Below, piece after piece: positions 8,130 to 16,093 of a stretch of 27,508 nucleotides of DNA (position 1 is its first letter; each line of letters begins with the position of its first letter). A program made the position numbers and the translations under genes. Location: contig PMFP01000024.1 of assembly GCA_003155175.1 (NCBI GenBank), positions 1 through 27,508 on the forward strand, read 5' to 3'. The stretch comes from Vulcanimicrobiota bacterium. Lineage in GTDB: Bacteria > Vulcanimicrobiota > Vulcanimicrobiia > Vulcanimicrobiales > Vulcanimicrobiaceae. The notes under the pieces are model-generated. The model was not told the DNA's origin, ran no database searches, and worked only from the letters and a program-made list of their open reading frames with translations.

Positions 8130-8923
8130 TGTTCCTTGCGGCTGTCGCGTTCGCGTCCGCGATCGCGGCGACTCCGGCGGCAAACGCGCCCGCGGATCTC
8201 GCTGCCGCGCTGATGCGCGACCCGGCCGTCGCATCGTGCGCGCGCGAGTCCGGCGAAAAGCCGCAAGCCTTCGTCGCGCACGCGTTCGGACTGCGCGCCG
8301 TTACGTTGCGCACGGGCGAACGGATGACCGTCGCCGAGGCCGTAGACCCGTGCTTGTTGCTCGGGCAGTCCACGCGGATCTTCATTCTTCAGCGGACGGG
8401 TTCGGGATACCGGCGCGGGCTCGAGAGCGTAGCGATTCCCGGCGATGCCGTCGTGAGCGACGACGGCACGGCAGTGCTGCCGACGCACGAGACGATGGAG
8501 ACGATCTTCGAGTCCACCTACGTTTGGAACGGCAGCACCTATGCGTTTTCCGCTCCGCGATCGCACGTCTACGACGTCGTCCTTGCCGAGCGCAGGCCGT
8601 ATCAGGTCGCCGTGCGGTTCGCGCCGGGCGCGACGTCCGCGGCGCTCGCGGGCAGCGTCGCCTTAAACTTCGGCCAAGATTACGTCTTCGAAGGGCGCGC
8701 CGGGCAAAGGGCGACGATCGACCTGACCGCGTTTACCGGCAGCCGGCCCACCATCGTTCTGTATTACGGGGACGAAGACGATTCGATCGCGGACCTGCTT
8801 CACGGACGCGCGTGGAGCGGCGCGCTGCCGCGCGCGGGAACGTATCGCCTCACCGTCTACGGCTCCGACGCCTCCAACGCGGATCGCGTGTCCACGTATG
8901 CGATCCGGCTGACGGTTCGATAG
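8129..8923 (+). CDS. Exported protein with PPC-like C-terminal beta domain
   Basis: The ATG at 8129 overlaps the stop of the preceding gene (TAATG), so the two are likely co-translated. The 264-residue product starts with a signal-like segment (MFLAAVAFASAIAATPAANA). The middle (residues about 30-155) is unassigned and has two cysteines that could pair (SCARE and DPCLLL). From about residue 165 the pattern FAPGATSAALAGSV..YVFEGRAGQRATIDL..WSGALPRAGTYRLTVYG resembles bacterial pre-peptidase C-terminal (PPC) domains: a small beta-sandwich usually attached to secreted enzymes. No enzyme domain is attached here. The partnership with the upstream barrel protein suggests a shared envelope role, but none can be named. 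Confidence 0.65.
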   Translation: MFLAAVAFASAIAATPAANAPADLAAALMRDPAVASCARESGEKPQAFVAHAFGLRAVTLRTGERMTVAEAVDPCLLLGQSTRIFILQRTGSGYRRGLESVAIPGDAVVSDDGTAVLPTHETMETIFESTYVWNGSTYAFSAPRSHVYDVVLAERRPYQVAVRFAPGATSAALAGSVALNFGQDYVFEGRAGQRATIDLTAFTGSRPTIVLYYGDEDDSIADLLHGRAWSGALPRAGTYRLTVYGSDASNADRVSTYAIRLTVR

Positions 8924-8951
8924 CGAGTGACGGAAGGGCGATAGTGGATCG

Positions 8952-9383
8952 CTAGGGCTGAGGGGAGCACTTAAAGATAAACCAGCTCGTCGTGTCGCCG
9001 ACGTTGGGAATTCCGGAAACCAAGGGAACGTACGCCGCTTCTTGATATGCCATCTGCCCGTTGGGGCAGCGTTGCCGGCCGACGACGACGACCGCTACCG
9101 GCGACGTATGGAAGTGTCCTTGCGCGCAGTTGGGCTCGCAATCGTTCTTCGACAGCGTTCCCACGCCGGTGGCAAACTGCTCGCCCCAATTCGTCCAGCG
9201 TAGATTCGATGCGTAGACGCCGCCGTCCCCACACGCGAAAATTACGTTTGCCGGACGCGCGTGGGGAGCGCCTTGGCAATCGGGAAGCGCCGTTATCGGC
9301 GCGGACGACTGCGCTACCGCGACCGCCGGCGTCAGCGCTAAGGAGAGTTCGGCGGCAATCGCGATAAGCAGGTATCGTAACAA
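8952..9383 (-). CDS. Small secreted protein with conserved cysteine pattern, function unknown
   Basis: The 143-residue protein begins at TTG 9383 with a purine-rich stretch before it, and carries a signal peptide (LLIAIAAELSLALTPAVAVAQ). The mature part shows FACGDGGVYASNLRWTNWG, then NDCEPNCAQGHFHTSPVAV and RQRCPNGQMAY, with six cysteines in all (DCQ, ACG, DCEPNC, RCP, KCS) probably forming disulfides. The ACGDG..L.W..WG....DC.P.CA.G order is familiar from small secreted hypothetical proteins of high-GC bacteria such as actinomycetes, none with a known function. It is convergent with the PPC-like gene and divergent from the gene at 9540. Confidence 0.65.
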   Translation of the reverse strand: MLRYLLIAIAAELSLALTPAVAVAQSSAPITALPDCQGAPHARPANVIFACGDGGVYASNLRWTNWGEQFATGVGTLSKNDCEPNCAQGHFHTSPVAVVVVGRQRCPNGQMAYQEAAYVPLVSGIPNVGDTTSWFIFKCSPQP

Positions 9384-9429
9384 TTCCCAATCCCTTCAAC
9401 GGCTTGGTGGGGTCTTCTCGAGGTACCAT

Positions 9430-9499
9430 CGCTGCGGCGTTCTTCCCGTCCGTTCCTCTTCGTCGAGGGCTCCGTGGCCGCCGCTGAAGAAGAGCAGCG
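9430..9499 (+). promoter_or_regulatory. Candidate structured leader between divergent genes
   Basis: Within the 156-base gap between two divergent secreted-protein genes, CGCTGC (9430-9435) and TTCTTC (9440-9445) can pair with GCAGCG (9494-9499) and GAAGAA (9486-9491). This gives a two-part 12-bp stem. An inner hairpin CCTC/GAGG (9455-9458 and 9465-9468) sits inside it. The stem lies 40 bases upstream of the start at 9540, so it could be a leader RNA structure or an operator. GC-rich DNA makes chance stems common, and I match no known riboswitch. Confidence 0.25.
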
Positions 9500-9539
9500 T
9501 AGGCCGGCGGCGCCGTGCTGCCGACCGGGAGGCTCGACC

Positions 9540-10055
9540 ATGCACCGTTCGTTTCGTTTTTCCGCACTCGCCCTGACGGCCGCGCTTGCCGCTCCGGTTC
9601 TGACGTTCGCCACGGCCGCGCCCGCGACGGCCGCGTCTGCCGATGCCGACATCGACGCCGCGTGTTCGGCGATCTACCAGTCGGTGAGCGGGCAGAGTCC
9701 CGCGCACGTCGCGCTGCAGAACGGGAAGTGGGTTGCGGTCGGCGATGCCGGCTTTTCTGCGGCGCAAGCCTCGAGCGCGACGGCGGCGCTGGCCGATGCG
9801 TACAGCCCGGGCAGTTATGTGTGGGTGCAAGGTCGTACCGCCTCCGGAGCGTTCCAGCTCTGCTATCGCGCGGACGGTTCGCTGCAGCGCGCTAGACAGG
9901 CCGCGACCTTGCCGGGATTAGGGGCCGTCGACGCAGCCGTCGGATACTTCGGACCCGACGGAACGTTGCTCGACTCCGCCGGCGGCTTCGACTCGGGCGC
10001 CGGAATGGTCGCGAAGAAGATCACGGACCTTCCGTTCTATGCGGTTTTGCCATAA
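9540..10055 (+). CDS. Secreted protein of unknown function
   Basis: ATG 9540 has GGGAGG 7 bases upstream (9527-9532). The product is 171 residues. Residues 1-33 are a clear signal peptide (SFRFSALALTAALAAPVLTFATAAPATAA) with an alanine-rich cleavage region. The mature part starts ADIDAACSAIYQ, includes GKWVAVGDAGFSAA and SYVWVQGRTASGAFQLCYRADG, and has only two cysteines, which could form one disulfide. I do not recognise a family. The compact alternating pattern suggests a small alpha/beta or beta domain. A strong GC hairpin lies exactly between its stop and the stop of the convergent cytochrome gene. Confidence 0.7.
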   Translation: MHRSFRFSALALTAALAAPVLTFATAAPATAASADADIDAACSAIYQSVSGQSPAHVALQNGKWVAVGDAGFSAAQASSATAALADAYSPGSYVWVQGRTASGAFQLCYRADGSLQRARQAATLPGLGAVDAAVGYFGPDGTLLDSAGGFDSGAGMVAKKITDLPFYAVLP

Positions 10056-10073
10056 CCGCGCTGCGCGCGCGTT
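10054..10073. terminator. GC hairpin between convergent genes, possible bidirectional terminator
   Basis: AACCGCGC (10054-10061), loop TGC, and GCGCGCGTT (10065-10073) form an 8-bp stem with one bulged base. It spans the gap between the TAA of the secreted-protein gene and the TAA of the cytochrome gene. There is no clear T-tract on either side, so it is a weak intrinsic terminator at best; position is the main argument. Confidence 0.35.
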
Positions 10074-10473
10074 ACTCGAGGCTTCGCAAATACGCGACGA
10101 TCGCGCCGGCATCGGGGACGCTGAAGTTGTAGTGCGGCATCGGGCGCAGCGCGGTCTGGCCGTTCGGCAGTTTGGCCGTGTGGAGAAACGCAACCGCGTC
10201 GGCGTCGTTCGCGAACATCTTAAGACCGCGAAGGGACGGCACCGTCTTGGCCCACGGCGCGCCCGGCGGCCCCGGCACGAGATTCGGGCCGCCGACGAAA
10301 TTTGGGCGATGGCAATCCGCGCACTGGCCCGCATCGCCCGTGAGATACTGCCCGCGCGCGATCAAACTCGCGTTGGCGTCGCTGTCGAGGGCGGCGGCGG
10401 GGCGCCCGGACGTGAGGAGCGCGCCCGTCACGGCGAGCGCGAGAAGAGAGCAGAAAATCAATCGAGACGTCAT
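10072..10473 (-). CDS. Mono-haem c-type cytochrome, exported
   Basis: A 133-residue protein starts at ATG 10473. A signal peptide (residues about 1-28, LIFCSLLALAVTGALL) directs it across the inner membrane. The haem-binding motif CADCH gives Cys51, Cys54 and the axial His55, and Met112 in RPMPHYNFS is the likely second axial ligand. It ends with the short C-terminal helix AGAIVAYLRSL common in class I cytochromes. Such proteins carry single electrons in the periplasm, often as the haem domain of a dehydrogenase or oxidase chain. No partner enzyme is adjacent: upstream on the same strand is the M16 protease, 35 bases away. Confidence 0.85.
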   Translation of the reverse strand: MTSRLIFCSLLALAVTGALLTSGRPAAALDSDANASLIARGQYLTGDAGQCADCHRPNFVGGPNLVPGPPGAPWAKTVPSLRGLKMFANDADAVAFLHTAKLPNGQTALRPMPHYNFSVPDAGAIVAYLRSLE

Positions 10474-10508
10474 GGGCCGTTATCTCGATGCGCCTACCTC
10501 TGCGTCCT

Positions 10509-13205
10509 TTAGAGGGGCTGCCGCGACCAGGGACCCTGCGGGCCTGAGTACACTTCGATGAGGTTGTTCGGGCGAAGGTAGCGCTGCGCGACGCGTTGCA
10601 CGTCGGCGGCCGTGACGTTCCCGAAGCGTTCGTTGAGCGTGGCGTAGTAGTCGAGGGGGAGATGGTTGAGGCCGATATCCATGAGCTGCTGCGCTTGGCC
10701 GTCGATGGAGGCTTCGTCGAGCAGCGCCGACGAGACGAGGCGCACTTTGGCTTCGGCGAGCTCGGTTTCGGAGACCGGCTGCGTCTGCAAGCGCTTGAGC
10801 TCGGCGCGAACGAGGTTGATGGCGGGGATCACGTTGCGCGGCGCGGCGCTGAGCTCGATCCGGTAGTCGCCTCGATCGGGGTCTGCGTCCACCGAGGTGT
10901 CCACGCTATAAACGAGTCCGCGCGTCTGGCGCAGCTCTTGCCAGAGGCGCGACTCGAACGCGCCGCTCGCGCCCAAGATCTGATCGAGCACGAGCAGGGC
11001 ATCGTAGTCCTTGTCGCTACGGCCGATCGCCGGCTGGCCGAGCCGGACGTAGACTTGAGACGAGTCGGTGCCGATGTAGTCGCGTCCGCCCGAGTCGGGC
11101 GGGAGCGCGGGAAGGCGGACGTCGGGCTTGGGGCCTTCGGCCTGCCAGGATCCGAAGGCGGTTTCCATCGCGGCGCGCACGCGCTCCGGCGTAACGTCGC
11201 CGACCACGGTGATCGTCGTGAGATCGGGACGCCAATAGCGCCGCGCGAACGCGGCGAGATCCTCTTGCGAGATGCCGCTGACGCTGGCGCTCGTGGCATG
11301 GCGCAAGCTCGGATCGGTATCGTTCATGAGGAGACGGTCGTAAGCGCGATCGATCATAACGCCTGAAATCGTGGCTTGTTCGGCCAAACTGTTGGCGAGT
11401 TGCGATCGTTCGACGGAGAGCCAAGGTTCCGAAAACGCCGGCGCGCGCTCGCCGTCGGCGACGACGCTCAAAATCGTCTCAAAATCGCGCGAGAGGCCGC
11501 GCGCCGAGAACGTTTGGCCCGCATCTACGGAAGCGCCGAGATCGTCGATGACCTTGCGGCGCTGCGCGTACGGATAGTTCGCGCTGCCGTAATCCGAGAC
11601 GTCGGAAGCCAGCGAGATGATGCCGTCCTTGCCCACCGGCGCGAAGGCCGGGCTCACGGCGATGTCGCCGCGCAGTTCGAACGTCGGCCGGTCGTGTTTC
11701 TCTTGCACGATGACGCGCAGGCCGTTCGAGAGCGTGAAACTGACCGGAGCGAGCACGCTGCGCGCGGTGGTCGGTTGCGCGACGGCCGCGCGAATCCAAT
11801 CGGGCTCGACGATCGGGCCTTGCGGAACGCGCTTTGAGAAGTCGTCGTTGGCGGCCGCGTCGGATTTTTCCGAAGAGCCTTTGGGCGGCGAGTCGTTCGG
11901 GCGCATGTGCCCGACGACGGTCGGCTGGGCGAGATACTTGCGCGCGGTCGCGAGCAGATCGTCGCCGGTGAGCGCGTGCAGGCGCGCGTCCTCGTCCGAG
12001 ATGCGTTCGCCGACGATGCCGTAGGTGTAGCCGGCCAGGTCGCCGATTCCGTCGATCGAGTCGGCAGAGAAGGTCCGGTCGGCCAGCGTCAGCTGTTTTG
12101 CCGCCGTCACGAGATCGGGGTTGAAGCCCGAGGCCAGCGTCTGGTCCATGACGTTTTGGTAGACGCTGCGCGCTTGCGCTGCCGTGTGGCCCGGATTGAG
12201 CACGATGAAGACGTTGAGGAGCCCGCCGTGCAGTTGCGTGTCGGCATTCGCTTCGATGGCGAGCGCGATGTTCGATTGCACGAGCGCTTGATAAAAGGGG
12301 CCTCGCTGATTGGGAATGAGCGTCGCGAGCGTGCTCATTGCCGGTTCGCCCGGCTCCGTGTCTCCGGGAATCGCGTAGGCGAGATCGAGCACTTCGAACG
12401 GAAACGGGAAGCCGGCGTCAACTTCTTCTCCGCGCGCGGCGACGGGATGGTCTCCCGGCCGCGCGGGCAAAGTCTTCGAAGGGATCGCGCCGAAATATTT
12501 TTCTGCCTTCTCGAACACGACGCGATGGTCCACGTCGCCGGCGACGACGAGTGCGGCGTTGTTCGGCGCATACCAGGCCCGGTAGTACGCGGCGATGTCG
12601 GCGGCCGTCGCCGCCGCGACGTCGGCGGGAACGCCGGCGGGCGTGCGCCCGTTGGGCTGGCCCGGATAGGCGGCGGCGCGCACTTTGGCGAGCAGCGCGT
12701 AGAACGGCGAGCTGTAGTCGCCGTCGATTTCGGCGAGCACCGCGCCCCGCTCGACGTTCCAGTCGGATTGCCGCAGCAGCAGATGCTGCATCCGGTCGGC
12801 ATCCAGGTAGAGCGCGACGTCGAGTTTGTCTTTGGGCATCACGAAATAGAACTGCGTGTAGTCGTAGGTCGTGTCGCCGTTCATCTGTGCGCCCAGGCGC
12901 GCGGTCACGTCGTCCAAACCGGCGGACGAGACGTGCTCGGATCCGCGAAAGCTCATGTGCTCGAGCGCGTGCGCGAGCCCGGTCTTCCCGATGGTCTCGT
13001 CGAGCGAACCGAAGTGGTACCAGACCGAGCTCTGCACGACCGGGGCGGAACGGTCCTCGGCGACGATGACGAGCAAGCCGTTCTTCAAGCGCGTCGTGTA
13101 GATGCCGCTGTCTCCGCTCTGTTGCGCGGGAGCCGCAGCGACGAAGACGAGCGCGATCGGGATCGAAAGCGCGAGCGCGATCAAAGAATTCCAGAGGCGT
13201 TTCAT
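10509..13205 (-). CDS. Two-domain M16 family zinc metallopeptidase, exported
   Basis: The 898-residue protein starts at ATG 13205, whose first bases overlap the stop of ftcD (ATGA). An N-terminal signal-like helix (LIALALSIPIALVFVAAAPA) suggests a periplasmic enzyme. The first M16 unit holds the inverted zinc motif HALEH (His79, Glu82, His83), with Glu159 in VLAEID as third ligand at the usual distance of about 76 residues. The second half, from about residue 485 (FTLSNGLRVIVQEKHDRPTFEL), is a homologous unit without HxxEH. It carries the ELRQTRGLVYSV motif of the inactive C-terminal domain that closes over the substrate. Family members (pitrilysin, processing peptidase, PqqL types) degrade or trim peptides inside an enclosed chamber. 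Substrate unknown. Confidence 0.9.
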   Translation of the reverse strand: MKRLWNSLIALALSIPIALVFVAAAPAQQSGDSGIYTTRLKNGLLVIVAEDRSAPVVQSSVWYHFGSLDETIGKTGLAHALEHMSFRGSEHVSSAGLDDVTARLGAQMNGDTTYDYTQFYFVMPKDKLDVALYLDADRMQHLLLRQSDWNVERGAVLAEIDGDYSSPFYALLAKVRAAAYPGQPNGRTPAGVPADVAAATAADIAAYYRAWYAPNNAALVVAGDVDHRVVFEKAEKYFGAIPSKTLPARPGDHPVAARGEEVDAGFPFPFEVLDLAYAIPGDTEPGEPAMSTLATLIPNQRGPFYQALVQSNIALAIEANADTQLHGGLLNVFIVLNPGHTAAQARSVYQNVMDQTLASGFNPDLVTAAKQLTLADRTFSADSIDGIGDLAGYTYGIVGERISDEDARLHALTGDDLLATARKYLAQPTVVGHMRPNDSPPKGSSEKSDAAANDDFSKRVPQGPIVEPDWIRAAVAQPTTARSVLAPVSFTLSNGLRVIVQEKHDRPTFELRGDIAVSPAFAPVGKDGIISLASDVSDYGSANYPYAQRRKVIDDLGASVDAGQTFSARGLSRDFETILSVVADGERAPAFSEPWLSVERSQLANSLAEQATISGVMIDRAYDRLLMNDTDPSLRHATSASVSGISQEDLAAFARRYWRPDLTTITVVGDVTPERVRAAMETAFGSWQAEGPKPDVRLPALPPDSGGRDYIGTDSSQVYVRLGQPAIGRSDKDYDALLVLDQILGASGAFESRLWQELRQTRGLVYSVDTSVDADPDRGDYRIELSAAPRNVIPAINLVRAELKRLQTQPVSETELAEAKVRLVSSALLDEASIDGQAQQLMDIGLNHLPLDYYATLNERFGNVTAADVQRVAQRYLRPNNLIEVYSGPQGPWSRQPL

Positions 13206-14059
13206 GAGGCGGGTTCGAGTACTCCCAGATAAAAAGAAGCGCTTGCCTCGACGGCATCGCGCGGAAGACAGCCGATCAATTCGCCGCGGCCTGCAGAAAT
13301 GCCGTCGGCGGCGGCCAGCGTGCGGACCATCGCGACCACCCGGTGGAGCGGCGTGGCCCGGTAATCGGTCAAATTGAACGAAAGTTGAACGCGCCCGGGA
13401 GCCAGCCGGAACGCCAGCGCGCGCAGCGTCCGCAGTCCCCCGCCTCCTTCGCGCAAGCGCCGCGCCAGCATTCGAGCGGCCGCAAGATCGCCCGTCTCCA
13501 GCACGACGTTGAAGGCGACGAGTAGCGGACGCGCTCCGATCGCGATCGCGCCGGCGCTCGCATGCGCGGCGACGTCGCCTTCGTCGGGCGGATGATGCGG
13601 AAAGCGCGCGTACAGCCCTTCGAATTCGCCTTTGCGCACGTTCGCGAGCAACCGGCGTTCGTCACGCCGCGCCGCCGCTCCGTAGTAGAACGAGGGGACG
13701 TGGTGGCGTTCCCAAATCTGCCGTCCGGCTCGATGGGCGAGCTCGGCGGCTTGCTCCATGGTCGCACCGTCGAGCGGAACGAACGGCAAGACGTCGAGCG
13801 CGCCGATGCGCGGATGGACGCCGCGATGCTCTCGCAGGTCGATGCGCTCGGCAGCGAAGCCGGCCAGCGCGACGCTTGCCGCCAGCACCGCTTCGCCGCC
13901 GCCGACCGCCGTGATGACCGAACGATGGTGGGCTGCGTCGCTAGTGCGGTGCAACACGCGCGCGCCCGCCTTTTCGACGAGCGCGACCGCCTCGTCGATC
14001 GGACGCGAATCGCGGCCCTCGGATAGGTTGGGAACGATTTCGAAAAGCGGCTCGCTCAC
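13202..14059 (-). CDS. ftcD: Glutamate formimidoyltransferase (formiminotransferase)
   Basis: The frame runs back to 14161 inside radA, but GTG 14059 gives MSEPLFEIVPNLSEGRD, the standard start for this family, 10 bases after the radA stop; 285 residues. Landmarks are VPNLSEGRD, the HRTSDAAHHRSVIT region, the strongly conserved HRGVHPRIGALDVLPFVPL, and YYGAAARRDERRLLANVRKGEFEGL. The enzyme moves the formimino group from N-formimino-glutamate (histidine breakdown) to tetrahydrofolate. No cyclodeaminase domain is fused and no other histidine-degradation gene is nearby, so this is either a scattered pathway member or a relative with a different folate role. It overlaps the M16 protease gene downstream. 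Confidence 0.88.
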   Translation of the reverse strand: MSEPLFEIVPNLSEGRDSRPIDEAVALVEKAGARVLHRTSDAAHHRSVITAVGGGEAVLAASVALAGFAAERIDLREHRGVHPRIGALDVLPFVPLDGATMEQAAELAHRAGRQIWERHHVPSFYYGAAARRDERRLLANVRKGEFEGLYARFPHHPPDEGDVAAHASAGAIAIGARPLLVAFNVVLETGDLAAARMLARRLREGGGGLRTLRALAFRLAPGRVQLSFNLTDYRATPLHRVVAMVRTLAAADGISAGRGELIGCLPRDAVEASASFYLGVLEPAS

Positions 14060-14069
14060 AACGCCCGCA

Positions 14070-15389
14070 TCAGGATAGTGCCGACCGGATCGCTTCGGAG
14101 ACGTCGCGGAAGCGTTCGGGGTTGAACGCCGTGCGGTAGCCGAGCTTGCGCGCTTCGCCATCGCGGCGCGTAGCGGCGTTCACGGCGCGCAGTTCGCCCG
14201 AGAGGCCGAGCTCGCCGAACGCGTACGCGTCGCCGGGCAGCGCGACGTTGCGGAACGACGATGCGATCGCCAGCGCGATGCCTAGGTCGGCGGCCGGTTC
14301 GCTCACGCGCAGGCCGCCCGCGACCGAGGCGTAGACGTCGTGCGCGCCGAGGTTCATGCCGACGCGGCGTTCCAGGACGGCAATGATCATCGCCAGGCGC
14401 TGCTGATCGAGGTTGTTGGCCAGGCGCCGCGGCGTGCCGTAGCTAGTCTCGCCGACGAGGGCTTGAATTTCGATGAGCACGGGGCGCGAACCGACGATGC
14501 TCGCCACGACGCACGACCCGCTGGGCCGGTCTTCGCGTCCGGCTAGAAACAGCTCCGAGGGATTGGCGACTTCGTGCACGCCGTCGTCGTGCATGGCAAA
14601 GACGCAAATCTCGTCGATCGAGCCGAAACGATTTTTGTACGCGCGCAAGATGCGGAATTCGCCGCTGTTTTCGCCTTCGAAGTAAAGCACGGCGTCCACC
14701 AAATGTTCGAGCAGCCGCGGGCCGGCGATGGCGCCGTCCTTGGTGACGTGGCCGACGATGAACGTCGCGCAGCCCGTGCGCTTGGAAAATTCGACCAGCG
14801 CTTGAGTGCAGTCGCGTATCTGCGTGACGCTTCCGGCGAACGACTCGGAATCGGGCAGCCACACGGTCTGAATCGAGTCCACGATCAGCGCCATGGGCGC
14901 GATCCGCTCGACTTCGTCGAGGACGGCGCGCAGGTTCGTCTCGGCGAGCACTAAGAGCGGTGCGTCCACGTTCAGCCGCAGCGCGCGCAATTTGACTTGC
15001 GCCGCCGATTCTTCACCGCACACGTAGACGACCGTGCCCAGTTCCGAGAGGCGCCCCGCGATCTGAAGCATCAGCGTGGACTTGCCGGCGCCGGGCGGCC
15101 CGCCGATCAGCGTCAGGCTGCCGGGCACGATGCCGCCGCCGAGCAGCGCGTCGAACTCGGGCATACCGGTATGAATGCGCGCGATTTCGCCCGCGCTCAA
15201 ATCGCGCAGCGACGTCGCTCCGGCCTTGGATCGCGGAGTCGAGGCCCGCGCGGGGCCGCGAGCCGGGGCGACGGAGAAGGGCCGCTCGTCGAACGTGTTC
15301 CACGCCTCGCACTGCGGGCAGCGTCCGAGCCAACGCGTGGATTCAAAGCCGCAGGCGGAACAGAAGAAGACCGAGCGTGCCTTAGCCAC
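14070..15389 (-). CDS. radA: DNA repair protein RadA (Sms)
   Basis: GTG 15389 gives MAKARSVFFCSACG and a 439-residue product of normal family length. In order: an N-terminal four-cysteine zinc finger (Cys10, Cys13, Cys24, Cys27), a RecA-like ATPase with Walker A GGPPGAGKST (residues 96-105) and Walker B-like LIVDSIQT (about 168-175), the RadA-specific KNRFG motif (252-256), then a Lon-protease-like C-terminal domain. RadA is a hexameric helicase that promotes branch migration during homologous recombination. The gene stands 15 bases after the upstream F420-reductase-like gene and 10 bases before ftcD, so all four minus-strand genes may share a transcript. Confidence 0.95.
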   Translation of the reverse strand: MAKARSVFFCSACGFESTRWLGRCPQCEAWNTFDERPFSVAPARGPARASTPRSKAGATSLRDLSAGEIARIHTGMPEFDALLGGGIVPGSLTLIGGPPGAGKSTLMLQIAGRLSELGTVVYVCGEESAAQVKLRALRLNVDAPLLVLAETNLRAVLDEVERIAPMALIVDSIQTVWLPDSESFAGSVTQIRDCTQALVEFSKRTGCATFIVGHVTKDGAIAGPRLLEHLVDAVLYFEGENSGEFRILRAYKNRFGSIDEICVFAMHDDGVHEVANPSELFLAGREDRPSGSCVVASIVGSRPVLIEIQALVGETSYGTPRRLANNLDQQRLAMIIAVLERRVGMNLGAHDVYASVAGGLRVSEPAADLGIALAIASSFRNVALPGDAYAFGELGLSGELRAVNAATRRDGEARKLGYRTAFNPERFRDVSEAIRSALS

Positions 15390-15404
15390 GCGCCGCGCGC
15401 CTCG

Positions 15405-16043
15405 CTACCTTTGGAGCAGCTTGAATGCGTGGTGCCATTTCCCGGTCGCGATGCCGCGCTGGATCCACAAGATGGCGAGCGGTTCGAGCAGACGCGACCG
15501 CTCGATCGGTCCGCAATCCACCGGATCCCATCCGAACGACTCCGCGATTCCGGAAACCGTCTTCTTGGCTTCGTCGTCGTTTCCGGCGATGAACATGCTC
15601 GGCGGCCCGTCCACGAATTCCGGATCGATCATCAGCGCGGATCCGACGGCGTTAAACGCTTTGACGACGCGCGCTGTGGGAAGCCAGCGTTGCACGGTCT
15701 CTCCGGCCGAGTCGGTGAACCCAATCGAGAGCTCGGGCGATTTGCCCTCGCCGCCTTTAAGCGGGTTGGTCACGTCGATCACGATCTTGCCGTCGAAGTT
15801 CTCGACTCCGGCCAGGTCGATCGCGCTCTTCGTGCCGCGAAACTTCGTCGCAAGCACGAGAATCTCGCCGAATTTTGCGACCCTGGCGAAGTCGCCGGCC
15901 AGCAGCATGTTGCGCTGGCGTTTGACGTAATCGTCGAGTTTTTCGGGTGTCCGGGAGCCGATGGCGACGTGGTGTCCGCGCTGAAGAAAGCCGTCGGCGA
16001 TGGTCTGCCCGACCTCCCCGCTGCCCAGAACGCCGACCTTCAT
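15405..16043 (-). CDS. NAD(P)-binding oxidoreductase, F420-dependent NADP reductase-like
   Basis: The 212-residue protein starts at ATG 16043 with a Rossmann fold: VGVLGSGEVG carries glycines 7, 9 and 12, and GSRTPEK (residues 29-35) is a typical NADP 2'-phosphate-binding loop. Further blocks are LVLATKF, DVTNPLK and VVKAFNAVGS, all found in the F420-dependent NADP reductase family (also called NPD-like or the dinucleotide-binding enzymes annotated YdfG/FNO-like). Many bacterial members have no proven F420 use, so the real cofactor partner is unknown. The gene is divergent from cmk across only 50 bases, which must hold both promoters. Confidence 0.8.
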   Translation of the reverse strand: MKVGVLGSGEVGQTIADGFLQRGHHVAIGSRTPEKLDDYVKRQRNMLLAGDFARVAKFGEILVLATKFRGTKSAIDLAGVENFDGKIVIDVTNPLKGGEGKSPELSIGFTDSAGETVQRWLPTARVVKAFNAVGSALMIDPEFVDGPPSMFIAGNDDEAKKTVSGIAESFGWDPVDCGPIERSRLLEPLAILWIQRGIATGKWHHAFKLLQR

Positions 16044-16060
16044 CCGCGAGCTCCCGGAAG

Positions 16061-16071
16061 GCCGTGACGGC
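16061..16071. promoter_or_regulatory. 11-bp palindrome in the divergent gap
   Basis: GCCGTGACGGC is a perfect inverted repeat around a central G, placed midway between the divergent starts at 16043 and 16094. It could be an operator or chance in GC-rich DNA. Confidence 0.2.
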
Positions 16072-16093
16072 GGCCGGGCGAAAACGCGGCGGC

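Noticed and set aside
8938..8952. GCGAT/ATCGC hairpin between convergent genes as a terminator
   Set aside because: Only five base pairs, no T-tract, and it enters the stop codon of the opposite gene; too weak to annotate.
11907..13232. 441-residue open frame on the plus strand opposite the M16 protease
   Set aside because: Its composition is arginine/valine-rich and motif-free, and the minus strand carries a complete M16 enzyme. It is a GC-rich shadow frame.
14060..14161. Longer N-terminus for the formimidoyltransferase, starting inside radA
   Set aside because: The extra 34 residues have no family similarity; GTG 14059 gives the canonical N-terminus.
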